64,000 nt of DNA. Origin: Cupriavidus yeoncheonensis. Its GTDB lineage: Bacteria; Pseudomonadota; Gammaproteobacteria; Burkholderiales; Burkholderiaceae. The notes beneath the pieces are model-generated. The model did not search any database, had not been told where the DNA came from, and worked only from the letters and a program-made list of their open reading frames with translations. Within the stretch, counting starts at the first letter, position 1. Each line of letters begins with the position of its first letter. Where the stretch lies: contig NZ_CAJPUY010000002.1 in the NCBI RefSeq assembly GCF_905397275.1, positions 372,001 through 436,000 of the forward strand, written 5' to 3'. Of this stretch, positions 1 through 8,531 are shown piece by piece. A program made the position numbers and the translations under genes.

Positions 1-978
1 CCGCTGCAGGTGCGGATGCGCGGGCGCCTGGGCCTCAGCGAGGGGCACACCGCCACGCTGATCATCCTGTTTTCGATCGCGATCATCCTGGTGCCGGCGT
101 ACCTGCTGGGCCTCGCGGTGTTCGATTCGGTGGAGCACGCGATCGACGTCGTCAAGAGCGGAGACGTGCGCATCCCGCAGCCGCCCGACTCCGTGTCCGC
201 GTGGCCGCTGGTGGGCCAGCAGCTTTACGGGTTCTGGCAGCAAGCCGCCACCGACCTGAGCGGCCTGCTGATGAAAGTCGCGCCGCAGCTGAAGGACTTC
301 AGCGTCGTTCTGCTGGGCAAGCTCGCCGGGGTCGGCACCGGCCTGCTCATATTCGTGTTTGCGCTGATCATCGCCGGCATCATCATGGCCTATGGCGAAC
401 TGGGCACGCTCAGCGCGCAGCGCATTGCCTCGCGCATCGTCGGGCCGGACCGGGGCGTGCGCATCGTGGAACTGTGCACCGCGACCATCCGCGCCGTGGC
501 GCAGGGCGTGGTGGGCATCGCCTTCATCCAGATGCTGCTGATCGGTGTCGCGTTCATCATGAAGGACATCCCCGGCGCCGGACTGCTGGCGCTGGCCGTG
601 CTGCTGCTGGGCATCATGCAGTTGCCGGCCACGCTGATCACGATACCGGTCATCGTCTATGTCTTCGCCACGGAGGGCACCAGCGTCGCGACGATCGTGT
701 TCTCGGTCTATGTGTTCGTGGCCGGCCTAGCCGACAACGTACTCAAGCCGCTGCTGCTCGGTCGCGGCGTGGACGTGCCGATGCCGGTGGTGCTCATCGG
801 CGCGCTCGGCGGGATGGTCAGCGGCGGCATCATCGGGCTGTTCATCGGGCCGGTGATGCTGTCGGTCGGCTACCGCCTGTTCTGGCTGTGGGTCGACGAC
901 CCTGCCGCCGTCCCTGTCGAAACCGCGGAGCCCAAGCCGGCCGAGACGCTGTCGCCAGCGCCTCCGCGCGTGAGCTGA
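1..978 (+). CDS. AI-2E family transporter (PerM/UPF0118), 5' end outside window
   Basis: The frame is open from the first base, so the true start lies to the left; an in-frame ATG at 25 is internal. The visible part has several hydrophobic segments (for example residues near the start and around window positions 340-400, 520-680 and 700-880) and the long loop with amphipathic helices typical of the AI-2E exporter/PerM family. Members are multi-pass inner-membrane proteins; some export autoinducer-2, others act as Na+/H+ antiporters, so the substrate here cannot be told. The C-terminus is proline-rich and cytoplasmic. It converges on the ferritin-like gene 25 bp downstream and no terminator hairpin is obvious between them. 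Confidence 0.85.
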   Translation, partial: PLQVRMRGRLGLSEGHTATLIILFSIAIILVPAYLLGLAVFDSVEHAIDVVKSGDVRIPQPPDSVSAWPLVGQQLYGFWQQAATDLSGLLMKVAPQLKDFSVVLLGKLAGVGTGLLIFVFALIIAGIIMAYGELGTLSAQRIASRIVGPDRGVRIVELCTATIRAVAQGVVGIAFIQMLLIGVAFIMKDIPGAGLLALAVLLLGIMQLPATLITIPVIVYVFATEGTSVATIVFSVYVFVAGLADNVLKPLLLGRGVDVPMPVVLIGALGGMVSGGIIGLFIGPVMLSVGYRLFWLWVDDPAAVPVETAEPKPAETLSPAPPRVS

Positions 979-1003
979 AAGACACCGCCGGAAAGCTGCC
1001 CGA

Positions 1004-1549
1004 TCAGCGTTCCGTCCCCTGGCGGGCCAGCAGATCCGCCATGTCGTCGGCGTGCTCTTCCTCCACGGCCAGGATCTCTTCCATCATGCGGCGCGACGTG
1101 GGATCGCGGTCGCCGAGGAACTTGATGATCTCGCGGTAGCTGTCGATCGCAATGCGCTCGGCAACCAGGTCTTCGCGGATCATCTCGGTCAGCGTCTTGC
1201 CTTCGACATACTCGGCGTGGGAGCGGCTCGTAAGGCCATCCGGCGCAAAGTCGGGTTCGCCGCCGAGCTGCACGATGCGCTCGGCAATCTGGTCGGCATG
1301 GCCCTGCTCCTCGTTCGAATGCGCGAGGAATTCCTCCGCCACGCTTTTCGAGTTCGGACCCTTGGCCATGAAATAGTGGCGGCGATAGCGCAGCACGCAG
1401 ACCAGTTCGGTGGCCAGCGCATCATTGAGCAGCCGGATCACGGTATCGCGCTCCGCCGCATAGCCGGCCGTCACCGCGCCATCGTCGATATGCTTGCGCG
1501 CACGTTCGCGCAGCGTCTTTACATCTGTGAGGAAGGGTGTTGTCGTCAT
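1004..1549 (-). CDS. Ferritin-like diiron protein (bacterioferritin/Dps-like)
   Basis: The 181-residue product is a four-helix ferritin-like protein. Candidate diiron ligands are all present: E48 in ATELVC, E81 and H84 in EEQGH, E131 in AERIA, and E163/H166 in EEEH. This pattern fits bacterioferritin-like proteins that oxidise and store iron or protect against peroxide in the cytoplasm. I chose the ATG at 1549 because an AGGAG ribosome site lies just upstream and the family N-terminus fits; the frame stays open further upstream but that part looks like shadow coding. The gene stands alone between convergent AI-2E and same-strand DUF1697. Heme-binding methionine was not located, so heme content is unknown. 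Confidence 0.85.
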   Translation of the reverse strand: MTTTPFLTDVKTLRERARKHIDDGAVTAGYAAERDTVIRLLNDALATELVCVLRYRRHYFMAKGPNSKSVAEEFLAHSNEEQGHADQIAERIVQLGGEPDFAPDGLTSRSHAEYVEGKTLTEMIREDLVAERIAIDSYREIIKFLGDRDPTSRRMMEEILAVEEEHADDMADLLARQGTER

Positions 1550-1811
1550 CACGGGCTCCTGTACGGACGGCGCGCAAGGGGACGCGCACGCCGGGGTGGG
1601 ATGGCACTGTGACGCGAAAAACATGCCAGCCGGCGAAGCTCCCGCCATCGAGGCCTCGGCGGGGATGCGACGGCACCGCCGCTGCGCAGCATGCAAAAAA
1701 TGCACGGTGTGCGACGGACCGGGTGACAAGGAATTGCAAATTGCTGCGAGTGGTCGCGGACGATTCCCGTGTAACAGCGATTTCGTCGCTATCCAGGCAC
1801 GCCGCCCGTCC
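1550..1811. other. Intergenic region upstream of the ferritin-like gene
   Basis: These 262 bp separate the ferritin-like gene from DUF1697. They must hold the ferritin-gene promoter on the minus strand. I see no convincing Fur box, hairpin or additional gene. Confidence 0.4.
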
Positions 1812-2348
1812 TCAAGCCCCCGCCATTTCCATCAGCCGGCAGACCGTTCTCCAGTTCCGGGCCGTCATCGCGACGCCGAGCAGTCGTTCACTGTTCGCGG
1901 CAAGCTTCGATGTTCCGACACCTTTCGGAGCATGCAGATAGAACACCTTGCCATCCAGGTGAAAGCGTTCGGACTCCAGCTTGAGAGCAGCGAGGCGCTC
2001 CATGTCGGGACGCGCGGGCGCCTCGGCGAGGAACCCGACCTGCAGGCGGCTCGCGTCGCTTTCGGCATCGGGAAATGGATTCCGCTCGATCGCCCGGCGC
2101 AGGTCATTCTGCGACAGCAGCAGCGACGCGGGCAGAAAGCCACGACTGCGCTTGACGCGACGGCCCAGATCGGATGCGATGCGGTCCGCTGCCTCCTTGC
2201 CGGCCTGGAACACCACGTTGCCGCTCTGGATGTAGGTTCCGACCTCCACCGCCCCCAGGTCCTCCAGGATCGAAACCAGCTCTTTCATCGGCAAGGCGTT
2301 CTTGCCGCCGACGTTGATGCCTCTCAGCAGGAGGATGTAGTGCTTCAT
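1812..2348 (-). CDS. DUF1697 domain-containing protein
   Basis: The 178-residue product begins with the family signature LLRGINVGGKN and continues with KELVSILEDLGAVEVGTYIQ, the hallmark of DUF1697. The family is small, soluble, cytoplasmic and of unknown function, and the length matches full members. The ATG at 2348 places this signature a few residues from the start. It lies 24 bp downstream of the MerR gene on the same strand and may be co-transcribed with it, though no ribosome site is striking. No function can be given. Confidence 0.85.
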   Translation of the reverse strand: MKHYILLLRGINVGGKNALPMKELVSILEDLGAVEVGTYIQSGNVVFQAGKEAADRIASDLGRRVKRSRGFLPASLLLSQNDLRRAIERNPFPDAESDASRLQVGFLAEAPARPDMERLAALKLESERFHLDGKVFYLHAPKGVGTSKLAANSERLLGVAMTARNWRTVCRLMEMAGA

Positions 2349-2372
2349 TGACGGCGTCCCGGCGATAAGGCG

Positions 2373-2804
2373 CTACCTGGCGCCGCGTTTCGACTCGGCC
2401 TTGCCCAGGCCCCTTGCCATCGCGCCAGAGCCGGCGGCCTTGACCAGCTTGCGGAAGGTCGGACACTCGGCATGACTCGGCGCCGGGCATTCCGCCGCAT
2501 GCCGCAAGCCGTGGCTCATCGCCCGAAGCCGCTGGATCAGCGCGTCGATCTCATCAGCCTTGTCCCGCAGCAACTGCCGGTCGATCTGTGGCTGGCCATC
2601 GGGCGAGAACATGGAACGGATCTCGTCCAGCGAGAGCCCCGCCGCTTGCCCGAGCGCGATCAATGCCAGCTGATCCACCACGCCATCGGCAAACCTGCGC
2701 CGGGCGCCTTGCGGGCCCAGTGACACGATGAGCCCCTTCTTCTCGTAGTAGCGCAGTGTCGACGCCGGCACGCCCGTGCGCCTGGCGACTTCGGAGATGT
2801 CCAT
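2373..2804 (-). CDS. MerR family transcriptional regulator
   Basis: A 143-residue regulator with the MerR winged helix at residues 1-70 (ISEVARRTGVPASTLRYYEKKGLI), followed by the dimerising coiled coil (about 80-110). The C-terminal part has cysteines at HAAEC-PAPSHAEC (near residues 104-114), which could bind metal or sense redox; this is inference. It is divergent from the DUF2938 gene, and the 80-bp interval holds a promoter with the 19-bp spacer and central dyad characteristic of MerR targets. It therefore most likely controls the DUF2938-flavodoxin-DUF2798 set, and perhaps itself. The inducer is unknown. Confidence 0.88.
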   Translation of the reverse strand: MDISEVARRTGVPASTLRYYEKKGLIVSLGPQGARRRFADGVVDQLALIALGQAAGLSLDEIRSMFSPDGQPQIDRQLLRDKADEIDALIQRLRAMSHGLRHAAECPAPSHAECPTFRKLVKAAGSGAMARGLGKAESKRGAR

Positions 2805-2814
2805 GAGATGGCCC

Positions 2815-2845
2815 TTGACTTGAAGTTGACTTCAACTTCTATAGT
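2815..2845 (+). promoter_or_regulatory. MerR-type promoter and operator for the DUF2938 gene
   Basis: A -35 TTGACT (2815-2820) and -10 TATAGT (2840-2845) are separated by 19 bp, longer than the usual 17, as in MerR-family promoters. The spacer is almost filled by a perfect inverted repeat, GAAGTTGA-CT-TCAACTTC (2822-2839). This is the classical place where a MerR protein untwists DNA to realign the two elements. The transcript would run into the DUF2938 start at 2885. Confidence 0.85.
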
Positions 2846-2884
2846 GGCCACACCGTTTCCGCAAGTCAACCGCAAGAGGCTCTC

Positions 2885-3379
2885 ATGACACGCCTGCCTG
2901 AAATCGCCACGATCATCGCCATCGGGATCGGCGCCACCGTCCTGATGGACGTCTGGCTGACGTTCCTCAAGCGCATGGGCGTGCCGACGCTCAATTTCGC
3001 ATACATTGGCCGGTGGGTCGGACACCTCTTTCATGGCACGTTCGCGCATGCGTCGATCGGGCAGGCATCCCCGATTCCCGGCGAACGTGCGCTGGGCTGG
3101 CTCACGCACTATGCGACCGGCATCGCCTTCGCAGGGTTGCTCATAGCGATCCACGGGATGGAGTGGGCACAGAGCCCAACCGTGTTGCCGGCCGTCCTTG
3201 TCGGCATGGCCACCGTCGCGGCGCCGCTGTTCGTCATGCAGCCGGCGATGGGTTCCGGCTTCGCCGCCTCGCGCACGCCGACGCCGCTCAGGAACTGCAT
3301 GCGCAGCTTCGCCAACCACACCGTCTTTGGCTTTGGCCTGTACCTGTCCGCGCTCGTCATCGCATGTCTAGCGCAATGA
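2885..3379 (+). CDS. DUF2938 family membrane protein
   Basis: The 164-residue product has about four hydrophobic segments (residues 5-25, 75-95, 100-120 and 142-162) and the conserved DUF2938 features GATVLMDVW near the N-terminus, FAYIGRWVGHL, and the C-terminal NHTVFGFGLYL. It is an inner-membrane protein of unknown role. The ATG at 2885 has an AGAGG-like site just upstream. It is the first gene after the MerR-type promoter and is followed within 46 bp by a flavodoxin-like gene, suggesting one operon. Genes of this family often sit beside MerR or AraC regulators; the physiological signal is unknown. Confidence 0.85.
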   Translation: MTRLPEIATIIAIGIGATVLMDVWLTFLKRMGVPTLNFAYIGRWVGHLFHGTFAHASIGQASPIPGERALGWLTHYATGIAFAGLLIAIHGMEWAQSPTVLPAVLVGMATVAAPLFVMQPAMGSGFAASRTPTPLRNCMRSFANHTVFGFGLYLSALVIACLAQ

Positions 3380-3425
3380 ACGCCACATTTCCCAAAGCCA
3401 GGCCAAACACCACCGGAGGGATCCC

Positions 3426-3986
3426 ATGAAAAGGCTAGCCGTCATTTATCACAGCGCCCACGGCCACACCGCGCACATTGCCGCGCGTGTGCGGGAAGGC
3501 GCAGCGAGCGTCGCCGATACCGAAGCCCGGCTGCTCAAGGCCACGGACCTGGCAGAGGCCCCGGAGGAACTGCTCGGGTACGACGCCTACATCCTCGGCT
3601 CGCCGACCTACCTCGGCGGAGTCTCCGGCACCTTCAAGACCTTCATGGATGCCACGGGGCGCCTGTGGCGAACGCAGCAACTCAAGGGGAAGCTCGCTGC
3701 CGGCTTCACCGTGTCGTCGCTGCCTGCAGGCGACAAGCAGTCGACGCTGATGTCGATCTTCGTGTTCTCCATGCAGCACGGGATGCTGTGGGTCGGCAAC
3801 CCGATCCTGCCCGAGCAGCACGCCGGCGTTCCCTATGACGAGGCCGCCAACCGGCTGGGATCTTGGTCGGGCCTGATGGCCCAGTCCGGGCACTCGGCGG
3901 CGGCGGACGCGTTCGCGCCCGGCGATGTGAAGACCGCCAGGATGTTCGGCAGGAACTTCGCCGAGACGCTGCATCGCGTCCGCTGA
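3426..3986 (+). CDS. Flavodoxin / NAD(P)H-dependent FMN reductase family protein
   Basis: A 186-residue flavodoxin-fold protein. The N-terminal strand and phosphate loop, AVIYHSAHGHTAHIA (residues 5-19), should bind FMN phosphate; YILGSPTYLGGVSGTFKTFM (about 56-75) forms the second flavin loop typical of WrbA-like quinone reductases. It is cytoplasmic and probably reduces quinones or other small acceptors with NAD(P)H. The start has a GGAGGG site (3416-3421). It sits between DUF2938 and DUF2798 in the set behind the MerR promoter, so it may supply reducing power in a stress response. The substrate is not known. Confidence 0.85.
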   Translation: MKRLAVIYHSAHGHTAHIAARVREGAASVADTEARLLKATDLAEAPEELLGYDAYILGSPTYLGGVSGTFKTFMDATGRLWRTQQLKGKLAAGFTVSSLPAGDKQSTLMSIFVFSMQHGMLWVGNPILPEQHAGVPYDEAANRLGSWSGLMAQSGHSAAADAFAPGDVKTARMFGRNFAETLHRVR

Positions 3987-4022
3987 AATGCTCGTCCTGC
4001 GCAACGAATACGAGGAACTCCC

Positions 4023-4250
4023 ATGATCCCGAAGAAATACGGGCCGCAACTGTTCAGCCTGGTGCTGTCGGGGCTGATGTCCCTGATCGTTGCCGGCATC
4101 TCGACGTATCGCGCTGTCGGCCTGGTACCGGACTTTGCCGGCATGTGGGTCAGCGCATGGCTGACGGCGTGGCTGGTTGCGTTCCCGGCCGTCCTGCTGG
4201 TGACGCCGGTGGCGCGGAGGGCCGTGCAGGCACTCGTCGTGGAGGAGTAA
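4023..4250 (+). CDS. DUF2798 domain-containing small membrane protein
   Basis: The 75-residue product is two transmembrane helices (about residues 10-30 and 43-65) joined by a short loop, with the family pattern FSLVLSGLMSLIVAGISTYR and WLTAWLVAFPAVLLVTPVAR. These match DUF2798, a family of small inner-membrane proteins of unknown function. The start is preceded by GAGGAACTCCC. It follows the flavodoxin gene by 36 bp and ends the presumed MerR-controlled operon. The convergent crotonase gene ends 31 bp downstream. Confidence 0.85.
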   Translation: MIPKKYGPQLFSLVLSGLMSLIVAGISTYRAVGLVPDFAGMWVSAWLTAWLVAFPAVLLVTPVARRAVQALVVEE

Positions 4251-4281
4251 CAGCGCAATGGCTGTCACCCATGTCCACCAT

Positions 4282-5085
4282 TCACCTGCCCTTCCACTCC
4301 GGTGGCCGCCGGCCTACGAACGCCTCCACGCCTTCGCGGAAGTCTTCGCTGCCATAGCACTGCCGCACCAGGTCATCGGTATCGGCCACCGCCTCCACGG
4401 TCTGGCGTCGCAATGACTCCTTCACGACCCGCTGCGTAACCGGCGCCAGCGCGGCGAGCCTGTCGCACAGCGCATTGACCTCGCCGTCCAGCGCCTCCGG
4501 CGCATGGACGCCTTCCAGAAAGCCGCACGCCAGCGCCGCATCGGCATCGAGTATCTGCGCGAGCAACAGCATGCGGCGCACGGGCTGCAACCCCCACGCC
4601 GCACGCAGCTTGGCGAGGTTCTGTGCCGACAGCGTATTGCCGAGCGTCTTCGCAATCGGCACGCCGAATCTCGCCTTGGGCGTAGCGACACGGAAATCGC
4701 ATGCGGTGGCGATGGCAAGCCCGCCGCCCACCGCCCACCCTTCGACGACTGCCACGGTGGGCATCGGCAGCCGCTCTACCAGCCCGATGCCCTCGTCGAT
4801 GCGCGCTTCGTAGTCCACCCCGTCGTCGCCGCCGGAGAACTGCCGGAACTGGGCGATGTCGGTGCCCGCGACAAAGGCCTCGCCGCCCGCGCCGCGCATG
4901 ACCACCACGCGCGCGCCTGCGTTGCCTTCGGCGCAGAGCGTGCGGCAGTGCGAGGCGAGCTGCTCGTACATGGCCCACGTCATCGCATTGCGCGCCGCCG
5001 GGCGGTCGAAGGTCAGCGTGGCAACCTGCCCGTGCATCGTGAGCGTGACCTGCCCTTCGCCGGGCTGGGAGGCTGGGGCACTCAT
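4282..5085 (-). CDS. Crotonase-superfamily protein (enoyl-CoA hydratase-like, catalytic Glu residues missing)
   Basis: A 267-residue crotonase-fold protein. The oxyanion-hole regions AGTDI (73-77) and GWAVGGG (116-122) are present, so it should bind an acyl-CoA thioester. However, the position of the first hydratase glutamate is alanine (A124 in GGGLAIATACD) and the position of the second is isoleucine (I144 in FGVPIAKTLG). A simple enoyl-CoA hydratase activity is therefore unlikely; isomerase, hydrolase, decarboxylase or lyase chemistry is possible. Its ATG overlaps the stop of the upstream CoA-transferase gene by 4 bp (ATGA), so the two are translationally coupled and probably work on the same substrate. 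Confidence 0.85.
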   Translation of the reverse strand: MSAPASQPGEGQVTLTMHGQVATLTFDRPAARNAMTWAMYEQLASHCRTLCAEGNAGARVVVMRGAGGEAFVAGTDIAQFRQFSGGDDGVDYEARIDEGIGLVERLPMPTVAVVEGWAVGGGLAIATACDFRVATPKARFGVPIAKTLGNTLSAQNLAKLRAAWGLQPVRRMLLLAQILDADAALACGFLEGVHAPEALDGEVNALCDRLAALAPVTQRVVKESLRRQTVEAVADTDDLVRQCYGSEDFREGVEAFVGRRPPEWKGR

Positions 5086-6317
5086 GCGCCGAAGGCGCCG
5101 GCCGCCGCCAGCGACTGCTGTTGGTCCCGCGAAATGCCCAGCTCGGCCAGGATTTCCTCCGTATGCTGGCCCAGCAGCGGCGGCGGGCGCCGTACCTGTT
5201 GCGGCGTGCCGCCCATCTTCACCGCGAAGCCGATATTCGGCACCTTGCCTTCGATCGGGTGATCGATCTCGATGCGCATCTGGCGGTGCCGGCCGTGCTC
5301 GCTGTCGAAGGCCTGCGGATAGGTCAGGATCGGCCCGGCCGGGATTCCGACTTCAAGCAGATGTTCGATCCAGTGGTCGCAGCCCTGGCTGGCGAAGCTT
5401 TCCTCCAGCGCGGCGATCAGTTCCTTGCGGTGGTTCAGCCGCAGCGCCACCGTGGCAAAGCGTTCATCGGCCAGCAGGTCCGGACGGTCGATGGTCTTGC
5501 ACAGCAGCTGCCACAGCTTCTGGTTGGTCGCGCCCATGACGAAGTAGCCGTCGGCGGCCTTCATCGCCTGGTATGGCGCGCTCATGCGGTTGGCCGTGCC
5601 CAGCGGTTCGGGCTCGCGGCCGGTGCCCCAATATTCGCAGGTGTCCCACACCGAGAACGCCAGCGCGGAGTCGAACAGCGATGCATCGACATACTGCCCC
5701 TTGCCCGTCGCCTTGGCGCCGATATACGCGGACAGCATGCCGTAGGTCGCGAACAGCGCGCAGCCGATGTCGGCCACCGGCACGCCCGCCTTGACCGGCG
5801 CACCGCCCGGGTAGCCGGTCACGCTCATCACGCCCGACATGGCCTGCGCCATCAGGTCGAAGCCGGGCCGGCTGGCCCACGGGCCGCTCTGGCCGAAGCC
5901 GGAGATGCTGCAGTAGACCAGCTTCGGATTGATCTTGCTGAGCGTCTCGTAGTCAATGCCGAGGCGCTTCATCACGCCCGGGCGATAGTTCTCGACCAGG
6001 ATGTCGGCCGTCTCCGCCAGCCGATACAGCACCTCGTGGCCCGACTCGGTCTTGAGATCGAGCGTGACGCTGCGCTTGTTGCGGTTCATGTTCAGGAAGC
6101 CCATGCTGTCCGGGCCCTTCATCTTGAACCCCATCGCGCCGCGCGTCTGGTCGCCGCCGTCGGGCGGTTCGATCTTGATCACGTCGGCGCCAAGGTCGGC
6201 CAGCAGCATGCAGGCATAGGGGCCGGCCATGACCTGGCTGACGTCGAGCACGCGCACGCCGGCCAGCGGCAAGGGGCGAGCGCAAGCCTGGTCGCGGGTA
6301 TCGGTGAATTCTGTCAT
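5082..6317 (-). CDS. CaiB/BaiF family CoA transferase (class III)
   Basis: A 411-residue class III CoA-transferase. The N-terminal LAGVRVLDVSQVMAGPYA (18-35), DLGADVIKIE (41-50) and NMNRNKRSVTLDL (76-88) are family signatures. The probable catalytic aspartate, which forms the anhydride with the acyl substrate, is D183 in AGVPVADIG. I chose the ATG at 6317 because AGGAAG lies upstream and the conserved N-terminus starts there. It moves CoA between carboxylic acids, and acts together with the coupled crotonase downstream and the Bug uptake protein upstream. The acid is unknown; formyl-, succinyl- or itaconyl-type donors are possible. Confidence 0.9.
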   Translation of the reverse strand: MTEFTDTRDQACARPLPLAGVRVLDVSQVMAGPYACMLLADLGADVIKIEPPDGGDQTRGAMGFKMKGPDSMGFLNMNRNKRSVTLDLKTESGHEVLYRLAETADILVENYRPGVMKRLGIDYETLSKINPKLVYCSISGFGQSGPWASRPGFDLMAQAMSGVMSVTGYPGGAPVKAGVPVADIGCALFATYGMLSAYIGAKATGKGQYVDASLFDSALAFSVWDTCEYWGTGREPEPLGTANRMSAPYQAMKAADGYFVMGATNQKLWQLLCKTIDRPDLLADERFATVALRLNHRKELIAALEESFASQGCDHWIEHLLEVGIPAGPILTYPQAFDSEHGRHRQMRIEIDHPIEGKVPNIGFAVKMGGTPQQVRRPPPLLGQHTEEILAELGISRDQQQSLAAAGAFGA

Positions 6318-6376
6318 CGGGTACTTCCTGGATAAAGAGATCGGGTGACGTGCGAGTGTGCGGCGGCGCTCCGCCA

Positions 6377-7345
6377 TCAGGCCTCTGCCTTCACGCCGGC
6401 GTCTTTCACGACCCTGGCCCACTTGCCGGATTCGGACACGATGAAGGCGGCGAACTGCTGGCTCGTTCCGCCGGAGTCCTCGGCGCCGAAGCTCTTGAGC
6501 CGCTCGACCACATCGGGCATGGCGAGCACGCGGTTGACGTCCTCGTTCATGCGCTGCACCAGTGCGGGCGCCATGCCCCTGGGGCCCACCAGGCCATACC
6601 ACGAGGCAGCGTCGAGGCCGGGGAAGCCGGACTCCGCCAGCGTCGGCACATTCGGATGGCTGGCCGCGCGCTTCAGGCGGGTCTGCGCGATGGCGATCAC
6701 CTTGCCTTGCTGGATGAACGGCGTGGCCGCGGTCATGGTGTCGAAGGCATAGTCGATCTGGCCGCCGAGCAGGTCCGCCACCAGCGGGCCCGAGCCCTTG
6801 TACGGCACGTGCACCACGTCGATCTTCGCCTGCATCCGGAACATCTCCAGCGCCAGGTGCTGGGCCGAGCCGATGCCCGATGAACCGAAGGAGATCTTGC
6901 CCGGGTTCTTGCGGCACAGCGCCACGATCTCCGACACCGTGCGCACCTTCTGCTCGGGGCGGCAGGTCAGCATATTGGGCGTGACGCCGACCATCGAGAT
7001 TGGCGAGAAGTCGGTGCGCGGGTCGTACTTGACGTCGAGCAGCGCCGGGGCGATCGCATGGCTGTTCACGTGGGCCATCAGCAGCGTGGTGCCATCGGGC
7101 GGCTGCTTGGCGACATAGGCGGCGGCGATTGCGCCGGTCGCGCCCGGCTTGTTCTCCACCAGCACGCTGGTGTTCCACATGACCCCGAGCTTCTGCCCGA
7201 TGACACGCGCCAGCACATCGGTGCCGCCGCCCGGCGCAAAGCCGACCACGATCCGCACCGGCCCATGCACGTCGGCGGCGGCACGCACGAGGCCCGGCAC
7301 CGCCAGTCCGGCCGCAGCCGCGAGGATGAATTGTCTGCGCTGCAT
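6377..7345 (-). CDS. Bug-family tripartite tricarboxylate transporter substrate-binding protein
   Basis: A 322-residue periplasmic binding protein with a signal peptide (MQRRQFILAAAAGLAVPGLV, positively charged start then hydrophobic). The mature part carries Bug/TctC signatures: VRIVVGFAPGGGTDVLARVI near residues 30-49, ENKPGATGAIAAAYVAK, and DFSPISMVGVTPNML. Bug proteins deliver carboxylates to TctAB permeases or serve as sensors; no tctAB genes are seen here. It lies between a LysR gene (70 bp upstream) and the CoA transferase (59 bp downstream) on one strand, a common Burkholderiales layout for uptake and CoA activation of an organic acid. The ligand cannot be named. Confidence 0.9.
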   Translation of the reverse strand: MQRRQFILAAAAGLAVPGLVRAAADVHGPVRIVVGFAPGGGTDVLARVIGQKLGVMWNTSVLVENKPGATGAIAAAYVAKQPPDGTTLLMAHVNSHAIAPALLDVKYDPRTDFSPISMVGVTPNMLTCRPEQKVRTVSEIVALCRKNPGKISFGSSGIGSAQHLALEMFRMQAKIDVVHVPYKGSGPLVADLLGGQIDYAFDTMTAATPFIQQGKVIAIAQTRLKRAASHPNVPTLAESGFPGLDAASWYGLVGPRGMAPALVQRMNEDVNRVLAMPDVVERLKSFGAEDSGGTSQQFAAFIVSESGKWARVVKDAGVKAEA

Positions 7346-7415
7346 TGCGTGTCTCCGTCCTGTGTCTGGTAGTTATGGAGCCCATGATGCGCAATGCGCC
7401 CGCCGCGGGCTATCG

Positions 7416-8354
7416 CTATTTGGGGGATTCAGGTTTCGCGTTTTGCGCAAGCACCGCCAGCACGCCCTGCGCAGCCGACGACAGCGCGCCGTGGGGCCGG
7501 TGGCACAGCACGAACTGCCGCTGCGCCCGCGGCCCGGCGATGGGCAGCCGGACGAAGCGGCTGCCGGCGGCCACCTCGGCCGCAATCGCCTCCGGCATCA
7601 CCCCGCCACCCAGGTTCTGCGCCACCAGCGCGGCGATGCTGTCGAAGCCGCCCACCCGCATGCGCATCCGCAGCACGCGGCCGGCCTCCTCCGCCAGCCG
7701 CTCCAGCCCGATCGAGATCGCCGAACTCTCGCCGAGCACGATCAGGTCGCAGTCCAGCACGTCGTCCGTCGTGACCTGCCTGCGCCGCGCCAGCGCATGG
7801 CCGCGCGCCACCACCAGCACCAGCCGGTCGGTCCGGTACGGCTCGGTCGGCATGTCGATCACGCCGAGGCTGCCTTCGTAGATGCCGATGTCCACGGTGC
7901 CGCGGCGCAACGACTGCTGGACTTCCTGGCTGTTCATCTCCTGCAGGTCGATGCGCACGCCCGGGCAGGCGGTGGCGCAGCGCTGGATGTCGAACGGCAG
8001 GAACTGGATCACGGCGGACTTGGGCGCCGCCACCCGCACCACGCCCAGGTCGCCGCCGACGAACGACGACGCATCGTCCTGCATGCGCTGGACCGTATGC
8101 GTGATGCCACGGGCGTGGGCCAGCAGCGCGCGCCCGGCTTCGGTCAGGGCCATGCCGTGGGGCAGGCGTTCGAACAAGGAGATGCCGAGCTGGGATTCCA
8201 GTTCGAGGATGCGGCGGGACGCGGCGGCTGCGGCCAGATGCAGGCGCTCCGCGCCGCGGGTGATGCTGCCCTGGTCGGCAACGGCGATGAAGAGCTGGAT
8301 GGTGGTGAGGTCGAAATGGAGGCGGGGGCTACGTGAGGAAGCGGAGGACGTCAC
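7416..8354 (-). CDS. LysR family transcriptional regulator
   Basis: A 312-residue LysR-type regulator with the N-terminal winged helix (residues about 15-75; FDLTTIQLFIAVADQGSITR followed by AERLHLAAAAASRRI) and a type 2 periplasmic-binding-like effector domain (about 100-305). The recognition helix is alanine-rich where most relatives have SQPAVS, as in several regulators beside Bug genes. It lies immediately upstream of the Bug-CoA transferase-crotonase run and on the same strand, so it may be transcribed with it and regulate it. The inducer is presumably the imported acid; this is inference. Confidence 0.88.
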   Translation of the reverse strand: MTSSASSRSPRLHFDLTTIQLFIAVADQGSITRGAERLHLAAAAASRRILELESQLGISLFERLPHGMALTEAGRALLAHARGITHTVQRMQDDASSFVGGDLGVVRVAAPKSAVIQFLPFDIQRCATACPGVRIDLQEMNSQEVQQSLRRGTVDIGIYEGSLGVIDMPTEPYRTDRLVLVVARGHALARRRQVTTDDVLDCDLIVLGESSAISIGLERLAEEAGRVLRMRMRVGGFDSIAALVAQNLGGGVMPEAIAAEVAAGSRFVRLPIAGPRAQRQFVLCHRPHGALSSAAQGVLAVLAQNAKPESPK

Positions 8355-8531
8355 AGTGGTCTGCGCGCTGTTGGGGCGCGGTTGGGCGCCGTTACGGGGG
8401 CGGGCTACAGGTGGATGTCGGCAAATCCATGAGCACCTTGGGAAAAGGCTATCTGTGCCCGCCGATTGTCCGCTCTACGGCCGGCATCAGCAATTGCGGG
8501 TTTCCCGCGTCATGCCGATATCAGCGAGGCT

